Positions 52,488-61,917 of a stretch of 64,000 nt of DNA are shown one piece after another (within the stretch, counting starts at the first letter, position 1; each line of letters opens with the position of its first letter). Below the pieces are notes generated by a model. It made no database searches. It was given only the letters and a program-made list of their open reading frames with translations, and was not told the DNA's origin. Source of the DNA: Enterococcus gilvus ATCC BAA-350 (GTDB lineage: Bacteria; Bacillota; Bacilli; Lactobacillales; Enterococcaceae); assembly GCF_000407545.1 (NCBI RefSeq), contig NZ_ASWH01000001.1, positions 2,874,001 to 2,938,000 of the forward strand, read 5' to 3'. The position numbers were made by a program, and so were the translations under genes.

Positions 52488-54074
52488 TTAGTGTTGTAAA
52501 AATTGCGCATGGTATTCACCAAGCAATTCAAGAATTTGTTTTGCCAAGATCTCATAGTCCTCATCTGGCAGATTGGCTTCTGATACACGCAGTTCTCCCG
52601 GTTGCGTCCCGAACCCAACACCATCCATCAGAACCACGCCATTTTTCTCTGACAGATTATAGAGGAAATCTACCTGTTCAAAATTATCGACTAAATAATC
52701 CTTGAATGCTGAACCGTACAATTCTTCTGCAAGGCCATAAATATCAATAAGGCTATAATATTTACTGTTTTCTTTGCTTGGATTTTTTTCGATTTTCAAG
52801 CCTTTATATAAGGCATCGTAGCGTCGATCAACGATGGCTTTTGACGCATCAATGTAGGCATCCTTTTCCCGATTCAGCAAATGGGTCAATGAAAACAATA
52901 CTTCCATGATTTGCTGCGGTGTCGACAAGCCGGATGTATGGTAGAGTCCCACGGAGCGGCTGTCTGCCACCATTCGGTCGATGAAGGACATCTTTTCTGG
53001 ATCGATGACATTGATGGCGTAGCGGGTATTCAATTCTTCCTTGTCTTTTTCGTCCAATTTGCCGATCAATCGATCAAAGACATTGTCTTTATTCGCTGCG
53101 ATCACGCCTAGTCGCCAGCCAGTCGCACCAAACAATTTTGAATACGAGTAGACAAGCAAGGTGTTGTGGGGAACGACACTGTACACTGTTTTGAAGTCCG
53201 TCACAAAAGTCCCATACACATCGTCAGTAATGATGATAAAATCGGGGCGTGCTTCGACGACCTTTTTGATTTCAGCTAAAGCAGCATCGTCAAAAGCCAT
53301 CGCACCTGGATTTGAAGGGTTCACGATAAAGAAGGCTTTGATATCTTTGTCGTTTAATTTATCGATTTCGGAAGCTTGGATTTCCCAATTATTTTCTTCC
53401 GTTGAACGCAAATCAACTTCGACCATGTCATAGTCGTTTAGTTCAGGGATTTGCAGATATGGCGTGAAGATCGGTGTATTGATCGCGATCTTATCGCCTT
53501 TCTTGATAAGCTTGTTTTCCTTTAATGAATTAAAAATATACACGATCGCTGCGGTCCCGCCTTCTGTAGGGAACAGCTCCGTTTGATCAGCTAATTTTTC
53601 ACCGCGATACAAAGCAGATTCCAAATACGCGTTGATCACACGCTCGCTATTTTTCAATATTCGGCTAGGCACTGGGTAATTATTTCCTATCGCACCATCG
53701 ACCAATTCTTTCACGAATTCATCTTTGTCTGCACCAAGCTGATCGTGGGCATAGTCAACTGCGTCTAACAAAAAGCGGTCGATCTCGCTGGATTCCGAAT
53801 CTAAAAACGTCTCTAAGCGTTCACGGATTCCTTCCAACGTCGTGTAGCCAGCCAAATCTCCCTGATCCATCGTCCGTCTTGATTCCTGTGTACCAAATTC
53901 AATGATCCGTGCAAAAGCCAAACGAGCCTTTGTGTTGAGCCAGTTAGGATTGCCTCTGCCGGCGTTCAAAAAGATATTGTTCTTTTCATTGTGCTGCGCC
54001 AGTTTCAACATGTCATTGCTTATTTCAAATGCGCCGAGTGTTTCTAATTGTTGTTCTTCTTTTTTTGTTACCAT
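52488..54074 (-). CDS. aspD: Aspartate 4-decarboxylase (bifunctional aminotransferase family)
   Basis: 528 residues. PLP-dependent class I aminotransferase fold with LNAGRGNPNWLNTKAR near the start, FFIVNPSNPGAM, and PLP lysine in YSYSKLFGATGWR (about 315). This long form is AspD, which converts aspartate to alanine and CO2, consuming a proton. With AspT, 9 bp downstream, it makes a proton-motive force and raises cytoplasmic pH. Confidence 0.94.
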   Translation of the reverse strand: MVTKKEEQQLETLGAFEISNDMLKLAQHNEKNNIFLNAGRGNPNWLNTKARLAFARIIEFGTQESRRTMDQGDLAGYTTLEGIRERLETFLDSESSEIDRFLLDAVDYAHDQLGADKDEFVKELVDGAIGNNYPVPSRILKNSERVINAYLESALYRGEKLADQTELFPTEGGTAAIVYIFNSLKENKLIKKGDKIAINTPIFTPYLQIPELNDYDMVEVDLRSTEENNWEIQASEIDKLNDKDIKAFFIVNPSNPGAMAFDDAALAEIKKVVEARPDFIIITDDVYGTFVTDFKTVYSVVPHNTLLVYSYSKLFGATGWRLGVIAANKDNVFDRLIGKLDEKDKEELNTRYAINVIDPEKMSFIDRMVADSRSVGLYHTSGLSTPQQIMEVLFSLTHLLNREKDAYIDASKAIVDRRYDALYKGLKIEKNPSKENSKYYSLIDIYGLAEELYGSAFKDYLVDNFEQVDFLYNLSEKNGVVLMDGVGFGTQPGELRVSEANLPDEDYEILAKQILELLGEYHAQFLQH

Positions 54075-54250
54075 GCGGATCTCCTCCTACTGTGATTACT
54101 CTTTCCTTTATCAGACTAGCACTTCCCTATTTTGTTAGGAAATAAAGCGACTCTATGTAAGCCTTTGCTCCACAAAATCTTCATTATTCGAAAATCAAAA
54201 CCGTTTCCAATAAACAAAAAAAACACCTTATTTTCGACCTTTCTTCACAA

Positions 54251-54286
54251 AAAAAGACTTGGAGATTTTTTATCCCCAAGTCTTCT
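54251..54286 (-). terminator. Terminator after the MATE gene
   Basis: AGACTTGG/CCAAGTCT arms with T7 on the minus strand, just past the MATE stop codon. Confidence 0.85.
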
Positions 54287-54296
54287 ATCCCTCGTT

Positions 54297-55676
54297 TTAT
54301 TCGATTTCATAATCCAACTGATCCCCCTCGGCTTCTTCCTTCGTCAGGCGTTTGATGCCGCCAATGTAAAAAACGGCTGTCAATAATCCGGCAGCGGCAT
54401 CTGAAAAGGGTGCCGCGTGGAGCAGGCCAGCCATCCCCCATGTTTGGGAAAAAAGCAGGATGGCTGGGATCAACAGGATGATTTGACGCGTCAGCGTTAG
54501 AAAAATAGCTGACCTCGTGCGCCCAGTCGCTTGAAAGAAATTTGACGCTACGATTTGGAAGCCAATGATCGGCAACCCTAGGAACCACGTCTGCAATGCT
54601 TGTGTGCCAAAGGCCAACAATTCTGGTTCGCTGTTGAACAGCCGAACCAGCGGCTCCGGTATGATCCTCGTTGCCAGCCACCCGATACCAACGATCGTGG
54701 TGGCAATCAGGATCGCATATTTTTGCGTTTCTCGAACGCGATTGAATTTTTTAGCCCCGAAATTGAAGCTGACGATCGGCTGAGCTCCTTGGACCAGTCC
54801 TGTGATCGGCATCAGTAAGATCGTCTGGATGCTATTGACGATGCCCATGCCTGATACAGCGATATCCCCGCCATAGCTCAGCAACGTCATATTCAACACG
54901 ACGTTCAGCACACTGTTTCCCAATTGCAGCAGAAAATTAGGCAGTCCCAATGCCGTGATCCGAATCGCGGTCCCCCACTTGAGCACCATATTTTTCAGGC
55001 GAATGGGGTGATGGCTTCGCTTGCTGAAAAAATAGGTCAATATCCAGACCATTGAAATGAACTGCGACAGGATCGTCGCCAACGCCGCGCCTGCCATGCC
55101 CATATCAAAGACATAAATAAAGACTGGATCGAGGATGATGTTGACCCCCGCTCCCATAAACATCGTCACCATCGCCAGCTTCGGTTGCCCGTCTGCCCGC
55201 AAAAAGTTGTTTAAGCCAATACTGACGATTTGGAACACGGCGCCCCAAAAGATGATGCGCATATACCCGATGGCATAAGGCAAAACTTGCGGACTGGCAC
55301 CGAATGCGGCAAGCAGCGGGGACAGAAACACCTGTCCAAGAACCATGAAAAGAACCCCGCTGATCAGCAGCAGAGAAAAGGCATTCCCTAACGCAAGCTC
55401 CGCCTCTTCTGTTTCCCCGGCGCCCAATTTCATGGAAAACAACGTCGCACCGCCAACACCAAACAATATTCCGATCGACAACAAAATGATCATGATGGGA
55501 AAGCCGATCGTGATCCCTGCTAACCCGTTCGCTCCTAATCCCGGCGCATTTCCAATGTAAATACGGTCCACGACATTGTACAACGCATTCACGACCATCC
55601 CAATGATCGCCGGAATGGAGAACCGCCATAACAACCGCGAAACTTTTTCAACCCCTAATGGATTCGTTCCCTCCAT
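54297..55676 (-). CDS. MATE-family efflux transporter (MepA-like)
   Basis: 459 residues, twelve membrane segments in two homologous halves. LWRFSIPAIIGMVVNALYNVVD opens half one and ITALGLPNFLLQLGNSVLNVV half two; IGNAPGLGANGLAG is typical of the MepA/DinF side. Exports cationic drugs or dyes using Na+ or H+. Monocistronic. Confidence 0.9.
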   Translation of the reverse strand: MEGTNPLGVEKVSRLLWRFSIPAIIGMVVNALYNVVDRIYIGNAPGLGANGLAGITIGFPIMIILLSIGILFGVGGATLFSMKLGAGETEEAELALGNAFSLLLISGVLFMVLGQVFLSPLLAAFGASPQVLPYAIGYMRIIFWGAVFQIVSIGLNNFLRADGQPKLAMVTMFMGAGVNIILDPVFIYVFDMGMAGAALATILSQFISMVWILTYFFSKRSHHPIRLKNMVLKWGTAIRITALGLPNFLLQLGNSVLNVVLNMTLLSYGGDIAVSGMGIVNSIQTILLMPITGLVQGAQPIVSFNFGAKKFNRVRETQKYAILIATTIVGIGWLATRIIPEPLVRLFNSEPELLAFGTQALQTWFLGLPIIGFQIVASNFFQATGRTRSAIFLTLTRQIILLIPAILLFSQTWGMAGLLHAAPFSDAAAGLLTAVFYIGGIKRLTKEEAEGDQLDYEIE

Positions 55677-55829
55677 TTTTTATCCTCCTTTTTACTTTCC
55701 AACTCACTATTTCAAATTAAAGATACGTCAAAATTTCTCCCAGCCGCCCAAGCCAGTGTCCGATCTTGATAGATTTTTTTGTTCAAAAAGCGGTCAAAAC
55801 CTGTCGGCTCTGACCGCTGGAACGATTTT

Positions 55830-57116
55830 TTAAGCATGTTTCGTCTTGTCGTAATTTGATCCTTTCGGTGTTCCATGATCGTCCGAATTTGCCAGCTTTT
55901 TGATTGACGACCGAATCAGCATCGACGCCGCAAAGCCCACCAGCGCAAGCCCCGCGAAGATCCGTAACACCGCGGTATAGGAGTGGAACATTTCCGTGAC
56001 TTTGCCCAAAAAGATCGGACCAAACATCCCCGCCGCTGCCCAAGCAGTCAGGATATAGCCATGGATCGCACCGACCTCCCTAGAACCGAAAACATCGCCG
56101 ATATACGCCGGAACGATCGAAAATCCCGCCCCGTAGCAGGTCATCAATAGACAGATCAACGCTGCGAAAAGAAACGGCGAACGCACGACAGAAAGGCTTA
56201 GTAATACCGCAATATCAATAATGAAGAGAATCGTAAACACATTTTTCCGCCCGAGAACATCGGAGATCAACGCCCAGAACAATCGCCCGCAGCCATTGAA
56301 GACGCCCATTACGCCCACCATCGTTGCTGCCATACCGGCAGACATCCCGGTGATTTCCTGCGCCATCGGAGACGCTTCGGAGACCAAAGAGATGCCGCAC
56401 GTGATATTCAAAAAGAGCATGAACCACAAGAGCCAAAAAGTCTTGGTCCGAATCGCTTGATTGGCGGTCAGTTGAATGCCTTTATATTGGATCGTTACTT
56501 CTTTTGTAGGATTCGGTGCCTCAAAGCCCTTTGGCGCCCAATCCGCCGCAGGCTTTTCTAAATAGCGAGAAGCCGTGAACATCACTAAGAAATACGCAAC
56601 GCCTAAGATATAGAAGGTTTTAGCAACGCCGACATGCACCATGAGCTGCTGAGCGATCGGTCCTGTGATCATGGAGGCAAATCCAAAGCCCATGATCGCC
56701 AGTCCCGCGGCCAGCCCTTTTCTATCCGGGAACCAGCGGATCATCGTGGACACAGGTGTCACATACCCTGCCCCTAATCCAATCCTACCAATGATCCCAT
56801 AGGTCAGATACAGCATCGGCAGCGAGTGGCTGGAAATGGCAAATCCTGTTGAAACGATGCCCAGTCCGAACAAAATCGATGCCACCGTGCCTGTTCTCTT
56901 AGGACCAAATTTTTCCACAAATTTCCCCATAAATGCCGCGGATATTCCTAAACAGAAAATAGCTAAACTAAATGCAAAAGAGATTGATGATTTGTCCCAA
57001 CCAGTCAGCTCTTTGATTGGCTCTTTGAATACACTCCATGCGTATGCCGAACCGATAGACAGATGGATCGCCACACCGGATAGAGCGATCAGCCATCTAT
57101 TTTTTTCCCTGCGCAT
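55830..57116 (-). CDS. OFA-family MFS transporter (oxalate/formate antiporter-like)
   Basis: 428 residues from ATG 57116 (GGAGGG 6-7 bp upstream); open frame continues to 57221 but that part is Lys-rich and atypical. Twelve membrane segments; GVAIHLSIGSAYAWSVFKEPI and FGPKRTGTVASILFGLG are the OFA hallmarks. Substrate unknown: oxalate, formate or another monocarboxylate. Separated from the ABC operon upstream by a terminator. Confidence 0.87.
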   Translation of the reverse strand: MRREKNRWLIALSGVAIHLSIGSAYAWSVFKEPIKELTGWDKSSISFAFSLAIFCLGISAAFMGKFVEKFGPKRTGTVASILFGLGIVSTGFAISSHSLPMLYLTYGIIGRIGLGAGYVTPVSTMIRWFPDRKGLAAGLAIMGFGFASMITGPIAQQLMVHVGVAKTFYILGVAYFLVMFTASRYLEKPAADWAPKGFEAPNPTKEVTIQYKGIQLTANQAIRTKTFWLLWFMLFLNITCGISLVSEASPMAQEITGMSAGMAATMVGVMGVFNGCGRLFWALISDVLGRKNVFTILFIIDIAVLLSLSVVRSPFLFAALICLLMTCYGAGFSIVPAYIGDVFGSREVGAIHGYILTAWAAAGMFGPIFLGKVTEMFHSYTAVLRIFAGLALVGFAASMLIRSSIKKLANSDDHGTPKGSNYDKTKHA

Positions 57117-57381
57117 TCTTTTCCCTCCTGATTTCAATCCATTTGTATGTGTGAGTGCCTGTGATAAAACAAATAACTTTTGTTCTGTCTTTTTCATCAA
57201 AAAAATAGTTTTTTCAAACACTCAATAATCACGAGTATACGCTCCCATTTTGTTAAATTCAATAAAAAAATTAATATAATCCGAATACATTCTTTCTTAT
57301 TAAAAAAAGAATCGAACCCGCTCGTTTTATGTATTTTTCTCTTATTTTTAAATTCCCACTGTTTCCTTCTGCTTTTTTTCT

Positions 57382-57420
57382 AAAAAAAGGCGGATGAGAA
57401 ATTTCCCCATCCGCCTTTTA
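57382..57420 (-). terminator. Terminator of the NitT/TauT-type operon
   Basis: AAAAGGCGGATG/CATCCGCCTTTT arms with T7 tail on the minus strand, 10 bp past the permease gene. Confidence 0.9.
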
Positions 57421-57430
57421 CTACTATTCA

Positions 57431-58192
57431 TCAATCAATCGTCCATTTCAGCAAGTGATTTTTGATTTTCTCAAACAACTGCATCACTACTACCAATACC
57501 AGCACCATGAAGACAAAGCCGCCCCACATATTTTTATAAATACCTAGGCTTGAATACCGCTTGACGTAAAAGCCCAGACCGTATGTCGCTCCGTACATCT
57601 CAGCATAGACCAGCATCACGAAGGAGCTGCGAAGAGAATTGACAAACCCTGATAAAATCGATGGGCTGGCTGCGGGTAAAATGACTTTGAAAAATTTTTT
57701 AGCGCCGCGCAGCTCCAATGTTGCCGCATTATCCAGATAGCGTTTATCAATCGTCTGAATACCGGTGATCGTCGCAAAAAGCGTTGCCCAGACCGTCCCA
57801 TACACGATCAGAACCACTGAGGCCCACCAAAAATCGGGCGCCAGCAGGACTACAAACGGTGAAAGCAGGATCGAAGGAACACAACTGAAGGCATAAATGA
57901 TCGGGTGCAGAATCTCACGCAGCCGCGTGTTCATTCCCACAAGTACACCTAATCCCAATGCGATCACCAGCGTTATGGCGATCGAAGGGATCAGCAGCTT
58001 CAACGAGTACAGCAAGTTGAGTGCAGCATAATCACGGTCCTTGATAAAGGCTTCCCAAATATCTTCGACAGGCGGGAACATCAGCGCGTTGAACAATTTA
58101 TTGTCCGAGATATATTTATAAAGAAAGACGAAGCCGACGCAAATCAAACAAGTGATCCAATATTTTTTTATAAATGTCCTTATTTTTTTCAT
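57431..58192 (-). CDS. ABC transporter permease, NitT/TauT family
   Basis: 253 residues, six membrane segments. SsuC/TauC-type signature: LELRGAKKFFKVILPAASPS (EAA loop, about 155-175). Works with the SBP at 58214 and ATPase at 59332. Substrate probably a sulfur- or amine-bearing organic acid given the methionine gamma-lyase-like gene at the operon head; that is inference. Confidence 0.9.
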   Translation of the reverse strand: MKKIRTFIKKYWITCLICVGFVFLYKYISDNKLFNALMFPPVEDIWEAFIKDRDYAALNLLYSLKLLIPSIAITLVIALGLGVLVGMNTRLREILHPIIYAFSCVPSILLSPFVVLLAPDFWWASVVLIVYGTVWATLFATITGIQTIDKRYLDNAATLELRGAKKFFKVILPAASPSILSGFVNSLRSSFVMLVYAEMYGATYGLGFYVKRYSSLGIYKNMWGGFVFMVLVLVVVMQLFEKIKNHLLKWTID

Positions 58193-58213
58193 TTCGTCTG
58201 TTCCTTTATCCGT

Positions 58214-59293
58214 CTATAAATTATTTTCTTCATAGAAGGTCACGGCATTTTTATAGAACTCTGGATCTTCATCGCTGTATTTTTCTACGGCATTGTCTAA
58301 TGCTTCTTTGTAAAGGTCAGAATAAATGCGGTCTTCAAGCTTCACCTTTTTGTCTTCCTGATCGATCCCGCCAACTGCCTTCATGTATTTGTAGTTGTCC
58401 ATAACCGTATTTTTCACGGTGTCTGGGTTGATCCGATAATGTTCATTCAACATATAGGCTTCCACGTATTCTTTGTCTGTTCCTAACTGCTCAGCCATCA
58501 AGTCCACACATTTTTCACGGTTTGCTTCAAAATAAGCTTGTGCACGAATCAGCGCTTCGTTCAGTAATTTCACCGTTTCTGGATTTTTCTTTACCCAAGA
58601 ATCTCGTGCCACCATCCGACAGCATGAATAATTTGGCGTGATATCACTGCAATAGTCCACGATCTTGATGCCCTTCGTATTCTGTACTTGATACATTTTC
58701 CCTGTTCCGATGACCGCATAATCCAACTCACCCTTTTGGACTGCTGTAATCTCATCATCGTCGCTGATATCAACAAACTCGATCTCTTTTTCTAGATCAT
58801 GCCCTTGTTCGTACAATTCATGGAGCGTCGCATAACGTGAGATCGTGTCGCCATATTTACTGCCTAATAATGATTCCGGCCCTTTCCAATCCGCATCTTC
58901 TGCCGCGATGATCGGCATTGACCCCGTCAGCATGAAACCGCCGATGATCGCCATATCATCCCCTGCTGCGATCATTTGTACCGGTGTCCAAGTGCCTGAA
59001 TTCGAGGCTATATCTACTTGTCCTGTGGTAACTGCCTCCAACTGCCCTTCGTCTAAAGGAACTTCATCGATCGTCAATCCCACTTCTTTGAAATAGCCCT
59101 GATCCTTCGCAATGCTCACCAAAACATTCCCGCTGTTTCCTTGTGCCCAGGTAATCTTTTTGGATTCGCCTTTTTCTGATTTTGCTTCTTTTTTCGTGTC
59201 TTCTGTTTTACTCTTTGCGGAATTTCCGCCACAGGCACCCAGCCCTAAAACCAACGTAGACAGTGCCAACAAAGCAACCACTCTTTTTTTCAT
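58214..59293 (-). CDS. ABC substrate-binding lipoprotein, NitT/TauT family
   Basis: 359 residues from ATG 59293 (AAAGGAG upstream). Lipobox GLGAC (Cys21), Lys/Glu linker, then a NMT1/SsuA-like fold (ITWAQGNSGNVLVSIAKDQG; TGQVDIASNSGTWTPVQMIA). Binds ligand outside the membrane. Its binding-site residues do not let me name the ligand. Confidence 0.88.
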   Translation of the reverse strand: MKKRVVALLALSTLVLGLGACGGNSAKSKTEDTKKEAKSEKGESKKITWAQGNSGNVLVSIAKDQGYFKEVGLTIDEVPLDEGQLEAVTTGQVDIASNSGTWTPVQMIAAGDDMAIIGGFMLTGSMPIIAAEDADWKGPESLLGSKYGDTISRYATLHELYEQGHDLEKEIEFVDISDDDEITAVQKGELDYAVIGTGKMYQVQNTKGIKIVDYCSDITPNYSCCRMVARDSWVKKNPETVKLLNEALIRAQAYFEANREKCVDLMAEQLGTDKEYVEAYMLNEHYRINPDTVKNTVMDNYKYMKAVGGIDQEDKKVKLEDRIYSDLYKEALDNAVEKYSDEDPEFYKNAVTFYEENNL

Positions 59294-59331
59294 AATACTC
59301 TCCTTTATCGTCCATTTTTTCGTCATGCGTT

Positions 59332-60120
59332 TTAATCAACGTGTTTTTCGACGTCGCGATTGATATTTTTGATCAATGTATTTCGAAGCTTTAACACCTC
59401 TAAATTTTCAAATTGCGTGTCCCTTGTCGCTCGTTTTTCTTCCGGTATGCAGCATTCATAGATGATGTTGCTGGGCGATTGCCCTAAAACAACGATTCGA
59501 TTTGCTAAAAGAAGCGCTTCATCCACATCATGCGTCACGAAAAAGACGGTTTTCTTCAGCTCTTCTTTTGACCATAGATCCAAAATCAAATCCTGCAGCC
59601 GTGCTCGAGTCACTGCATCCAAGGCACCAAAAGGCTCATCCATCAACAAAATCGGCGAATCGACACTTAAGGAGCGGGCGATCGCGCAACGCTGTTTCAT
59701 TCCACCGGAAAGCTCTTTTGGCAATTTCTTATAAACCGACGAATCTAAGCCGACTTTTTCAAACATATCTAAAATAATCGTCTTCAATTCCTTTTTGTCC
59801 TTCTTCGGGTATTTCTGCTTCAATGCCAAAAAAATATTCTCTCCCGCAGTCATCCACGGAAATAGTCCATAGTCTTGAAAAACAACACCTCTTTCCAAGC
59901 TTGCACCTTTGATCGGTACAGAATCAATCGTAAGAGCTCCCGAAGTGGGTGTTTCCAGTCCAGCCAGCAACCGTAAAAACGTACTTTTTCCGCAGCCGGA
60001 TTGTCCCAACAAACAAACAAATTCCCCCGAAGCAATCTCTAAATTGATGTCCTTCAAAATCAATCGGTCGGGCGCTTCTTTGTAAGCAAACGACAGATCG
60101 GTTACTTTTATTTGCTCCAT
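59332..60120 (-). CDS. ABC transporter ATPase, NitT/TauT family
   Basis: 262 residues. Walker A GQSGCGKST (about 38-46), signature LSGGMKQR (about 140-147), Walker B ILLMDEPFGALD and switch FVTHDVDEAL are complete. Energises the permease at 57431. Starts 91 bp downstream of the gamma-lyase-like gene. Confidence 0.93.
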   Translation of the reverse strand: MEQIKVTDLSFAYKEAPDRLILKDINLEIASGEFVCLLGQSGCGKSTFLRLLAGLETPTSGALTIDSVPIKGASLERGVVFQDYGLFPWMTAGENIFLALKQKYPKKDKKELKTIILDMFEKVGLDSSVYKKLPKELSGGMKQRCAIARSLSVDSPILLMDEPFGALDAVTRARLQDLILDLWSKEELKKTVFFVTHDVDEALLLANRIVVLGQSPSNIIYECCIPEEKRATRDTQFENLEVLKLRNTLIKNINRDVEKHVD

Positions 60121-60210
60121 GTAGCTCCTTTCTCAATCCAGAGGACCTTTTTCAAGAGAACTTTCTCCATGATCCCTCTGATCCGCCTAACACTTTTTCA
60201 CCCAAAGTAC

Positions 60211-61434
60211 CTATGATTTCAGAATTGAAAAAGCTTGTTCAAAATCAGCGATAATGTCTTCTTTATTTTCCAGCCCACAAGACAAACGAATCAAATTATC
60301 TTTGATTCCGGCAGCTTCTCGATCCTCTTTCGGCATATTGCCGTGAGTCATGCTGGCAGGATGCTGGACTAAGGTTTCCGGATCGCCGAGACTAACCGCG
60401 ATAGAGGCCAGCTTCAACTGGTTTACCACTTTTTTACACGCGGTATAGCTGTCCATGCCGTCAATGTCTTCCTTCAATTCAAATGCCATGATGCCGCTGA
60501 ACTGGTTATTCATTTGTGCCTTAGCCAGCTCATAGTGGGGGTGATTTTCCAGCCCAGGATAATAAACCTTTTCAACAAAAGGATTTTCTTCAAGATATTC
60601 AGCTACTGCCAACCCATTCTCGCAATGACGAGCCATCCGCAATTCCAGTGTCTGCATCCCGCGAATGACTAGGAAGGAATTGAATGGACTTGGGGTCGAT
60701 CCGCAAAGCTTCGTTGCAGCATCTTTTCGAATCGGAGTGATGTCCGCTTCACTTCCGATCACAAAACCCGAGATGACATCGCCATGCCCATTGATATATT
60801 TTGTTCCGCTATGCACGACGATATCTGCCCCCAACTGTAAAGGGTATTGAATCGGTGGCGGTGCAAAGGTATTGTCTACAACCACCTTGATCTCATGCTG
60901 ATGGGCCAACGCTGAAATCGCCTTGATGTCCGTCAATTCAAGCGTCGGATTGGTCGGTGTTTCAAAGTAGATCATTTTTGTATTCTCTTGAATAGCGGCT
61001 TCTACCGCAGCTAAGTCACTTGTATCCAAAAAAGTGGTCTTTACTCCAAATTTCGTCAGTGTATTTTTCAATACGAGGGAGGAACAACCGTAAATACATT
61101 CCCCGCTGATGACATGATCGCCAGCTTGTAAAAGCCCGACGAAAACTGAGCCGATCGCTCCCATACCTGAAGCTGTCGCCACACAGGCCTCGCCCCCCTC
61201 TAATGCCGCAAGCTTATTCTCCAACACTGCGTTTGTTGGATTTCCTCCACGGGAATAAGCATAGCCCGGAAGCGCCCCATCGAAAATTTGCGTTCCGGTC
61301 TCTACTGTCTCAAAACAAAACGTCGATGTTTGATAAATCGGTGTAGCCAATGAACCGTAGACTGGGTCTGGTTCTTGCCCAGCATGAATTGCTAACGTCC
61401 CAAATCCAACCTGCTTCAAATCAATCTTACTCAT
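60211..61434 (-). CDS. Methionine gamma-lyase-like PLP enzyme
   Basis: 407 residues from ATG 61434 (GGAGGG 5 bp upstream). Cys/Met-metabolism fold type I: SRGGNPTNAVLENKLAALEG, PLP lysine in HSGTKYINGHGD (Lys212) and GSTPSPFNSFL. Cys117 in IYGCSS corresponds in position and context to the active-site Cys116 of methionine gamma-lyases, which cystathionine lyases lack; so MGL (methionine to methanethiol, 2-oxobutyrate and ammonia) is favoured. Heads an ABC-transporter operon; preceded by a leader with a small ORF, terminator and cre. Confidence 0.83.
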   Translation of the reverse strand: MSKIDLKQVGFGTLAIHAGQEPDPVYGSLATPIYQTSTFCFETVETGTQIFDGALPGYAYSRGGNPTNAVLENKLAALEGGEACVATASGMGAIGSVFVGLLQAGDHVISGECIYGCSSLVLKNTLTKFGVKTTFLDTSDLAAVEAAIQENTKMIYFETPTNPTLELTDIKAISALAHQHEIKVVVDNTFAPPPIQYPLQLGADIVVHSGTKYINGHGDVISGFVIGSEADITPIRKDAATKLCGSTPSPFNSFLVIRGMQTLELRMARHCENGLAVAEYLEENPFVEKVYYPGLENHPHYELAKAQMNNQFSGIMAFELKEDIDGMDSYTACKKVVNQLKLASIAVSLGDPETLVQHPASMTHGNMPKEDREAAGIKDNLIRLSCGLENKEDIIADFEQAFSILKS

Positions 61435-61545
61435 TTTTACCCTCCAACTTTTTTCAAATTTCATAGATACCTTGAACCCCTTTTATCAGAACGTTTAAAC
61501 TACAAGCGTTATTTAACAGATAAAATTTTCCGCTTTTCGCCCACG

Positions 61546-61581
61546 ACAAAAAGAGGCATACCTTTCAGTATGTCTCCTCAT
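61546..61581 (-). terminator. Terminator in the leader of the gamma-lyase operon
   Basis: Minus strand: GAGG-AGA bulge-CATAC / GTATG-CCTC then TTTTT. It lies between the small leader ORF and the gene, about 110 bp before the start, so it can act as an attenuator. Confidence 0.65.
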
Positions 61582-61638
61582 TTTTCAATCACAAATAGAC
61601 CCACTAATTCCTGAAAAAAATGAGGTGAGAACGTCGTT

Positions 61639-61710
61639 TTATTCTGTTAACTGTCCTAGAAACTCTAAGATTTTGCGATTCTCACGCTCAGTAACGCTGT
61701 ATAAACACAT
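61639..61710 (-). CDS. 23-residue leader ORF with regulated ribosome site
   Basis: ATG is preceded by a perfect AAGGAGGTGA. The peptide begins MCLYSVTERENRKILEF and is not rich in one amino acid. Its ribosome site GAGGTGAGAA is exactly complementary to TTCTCACCTC just past its stop (+ strand 61622-61631), which is followed by ATTTTTTT; a second copy, GTGAGAA, inside the ORF competes for the same partner. This suggests translation-dependent control of the downstream operon. It might instead be an independent small peptide gene. Confidence 0.6.
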   Translation of the reverse strand: MCLYSVTERENRKILEFLGQLTE

Positions 61711-61753
61711 TCTCACCTCCTTGTGCATTCCAATTAAGTGAATTCCATCACTA

Positions 61754-61780
61754 GTATACCTTTAAGTGATAGCGTTTTCC
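61754..61780 (-). promoter_or_regulatory. Promoter -10 and cre of the gamma-lyase leader
   Basis: -10 TATACT at 61754-61759; immediately upstream a 14-bp cre-like site (61767-61780, minus strand GGAAAACGCTATCA) matching the CcpA consensus except its first base. No good -35 box, so the cre may hide or replace it. Catabolite control is likely. Confidence 0.5.
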
Positions 61781-61854
61781 ATACTCTGTAGCAAATAATC
61801 TTATTTTATTGCATTATTACCTATTTATTGGAAAACTTTCCATTTTAGTACCCA

Positions 61855-61890
61855 TAAAAAACTGCCAAACCGTCGTGGCTTGGCAGTCTT
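61855..61890 (-). terminator. Terminator after the GyrI-like gene at 61918
   Basis: ACTGCCAA/TTGGCAGT arms (61861-61887) with TTTTTTATG on the minus strand. Confidence 0.85.
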
Positions 61891-61917
61891 CCTTTATTAA
61901 TTTTCTTCAGCGGTGCT

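Noticed and set aside
55105..55629. Second leftward frame inside the MATE gene
   Set aside because: Composition (Arg, His, Cys, Val) and full overlap show it is a shadow frame.
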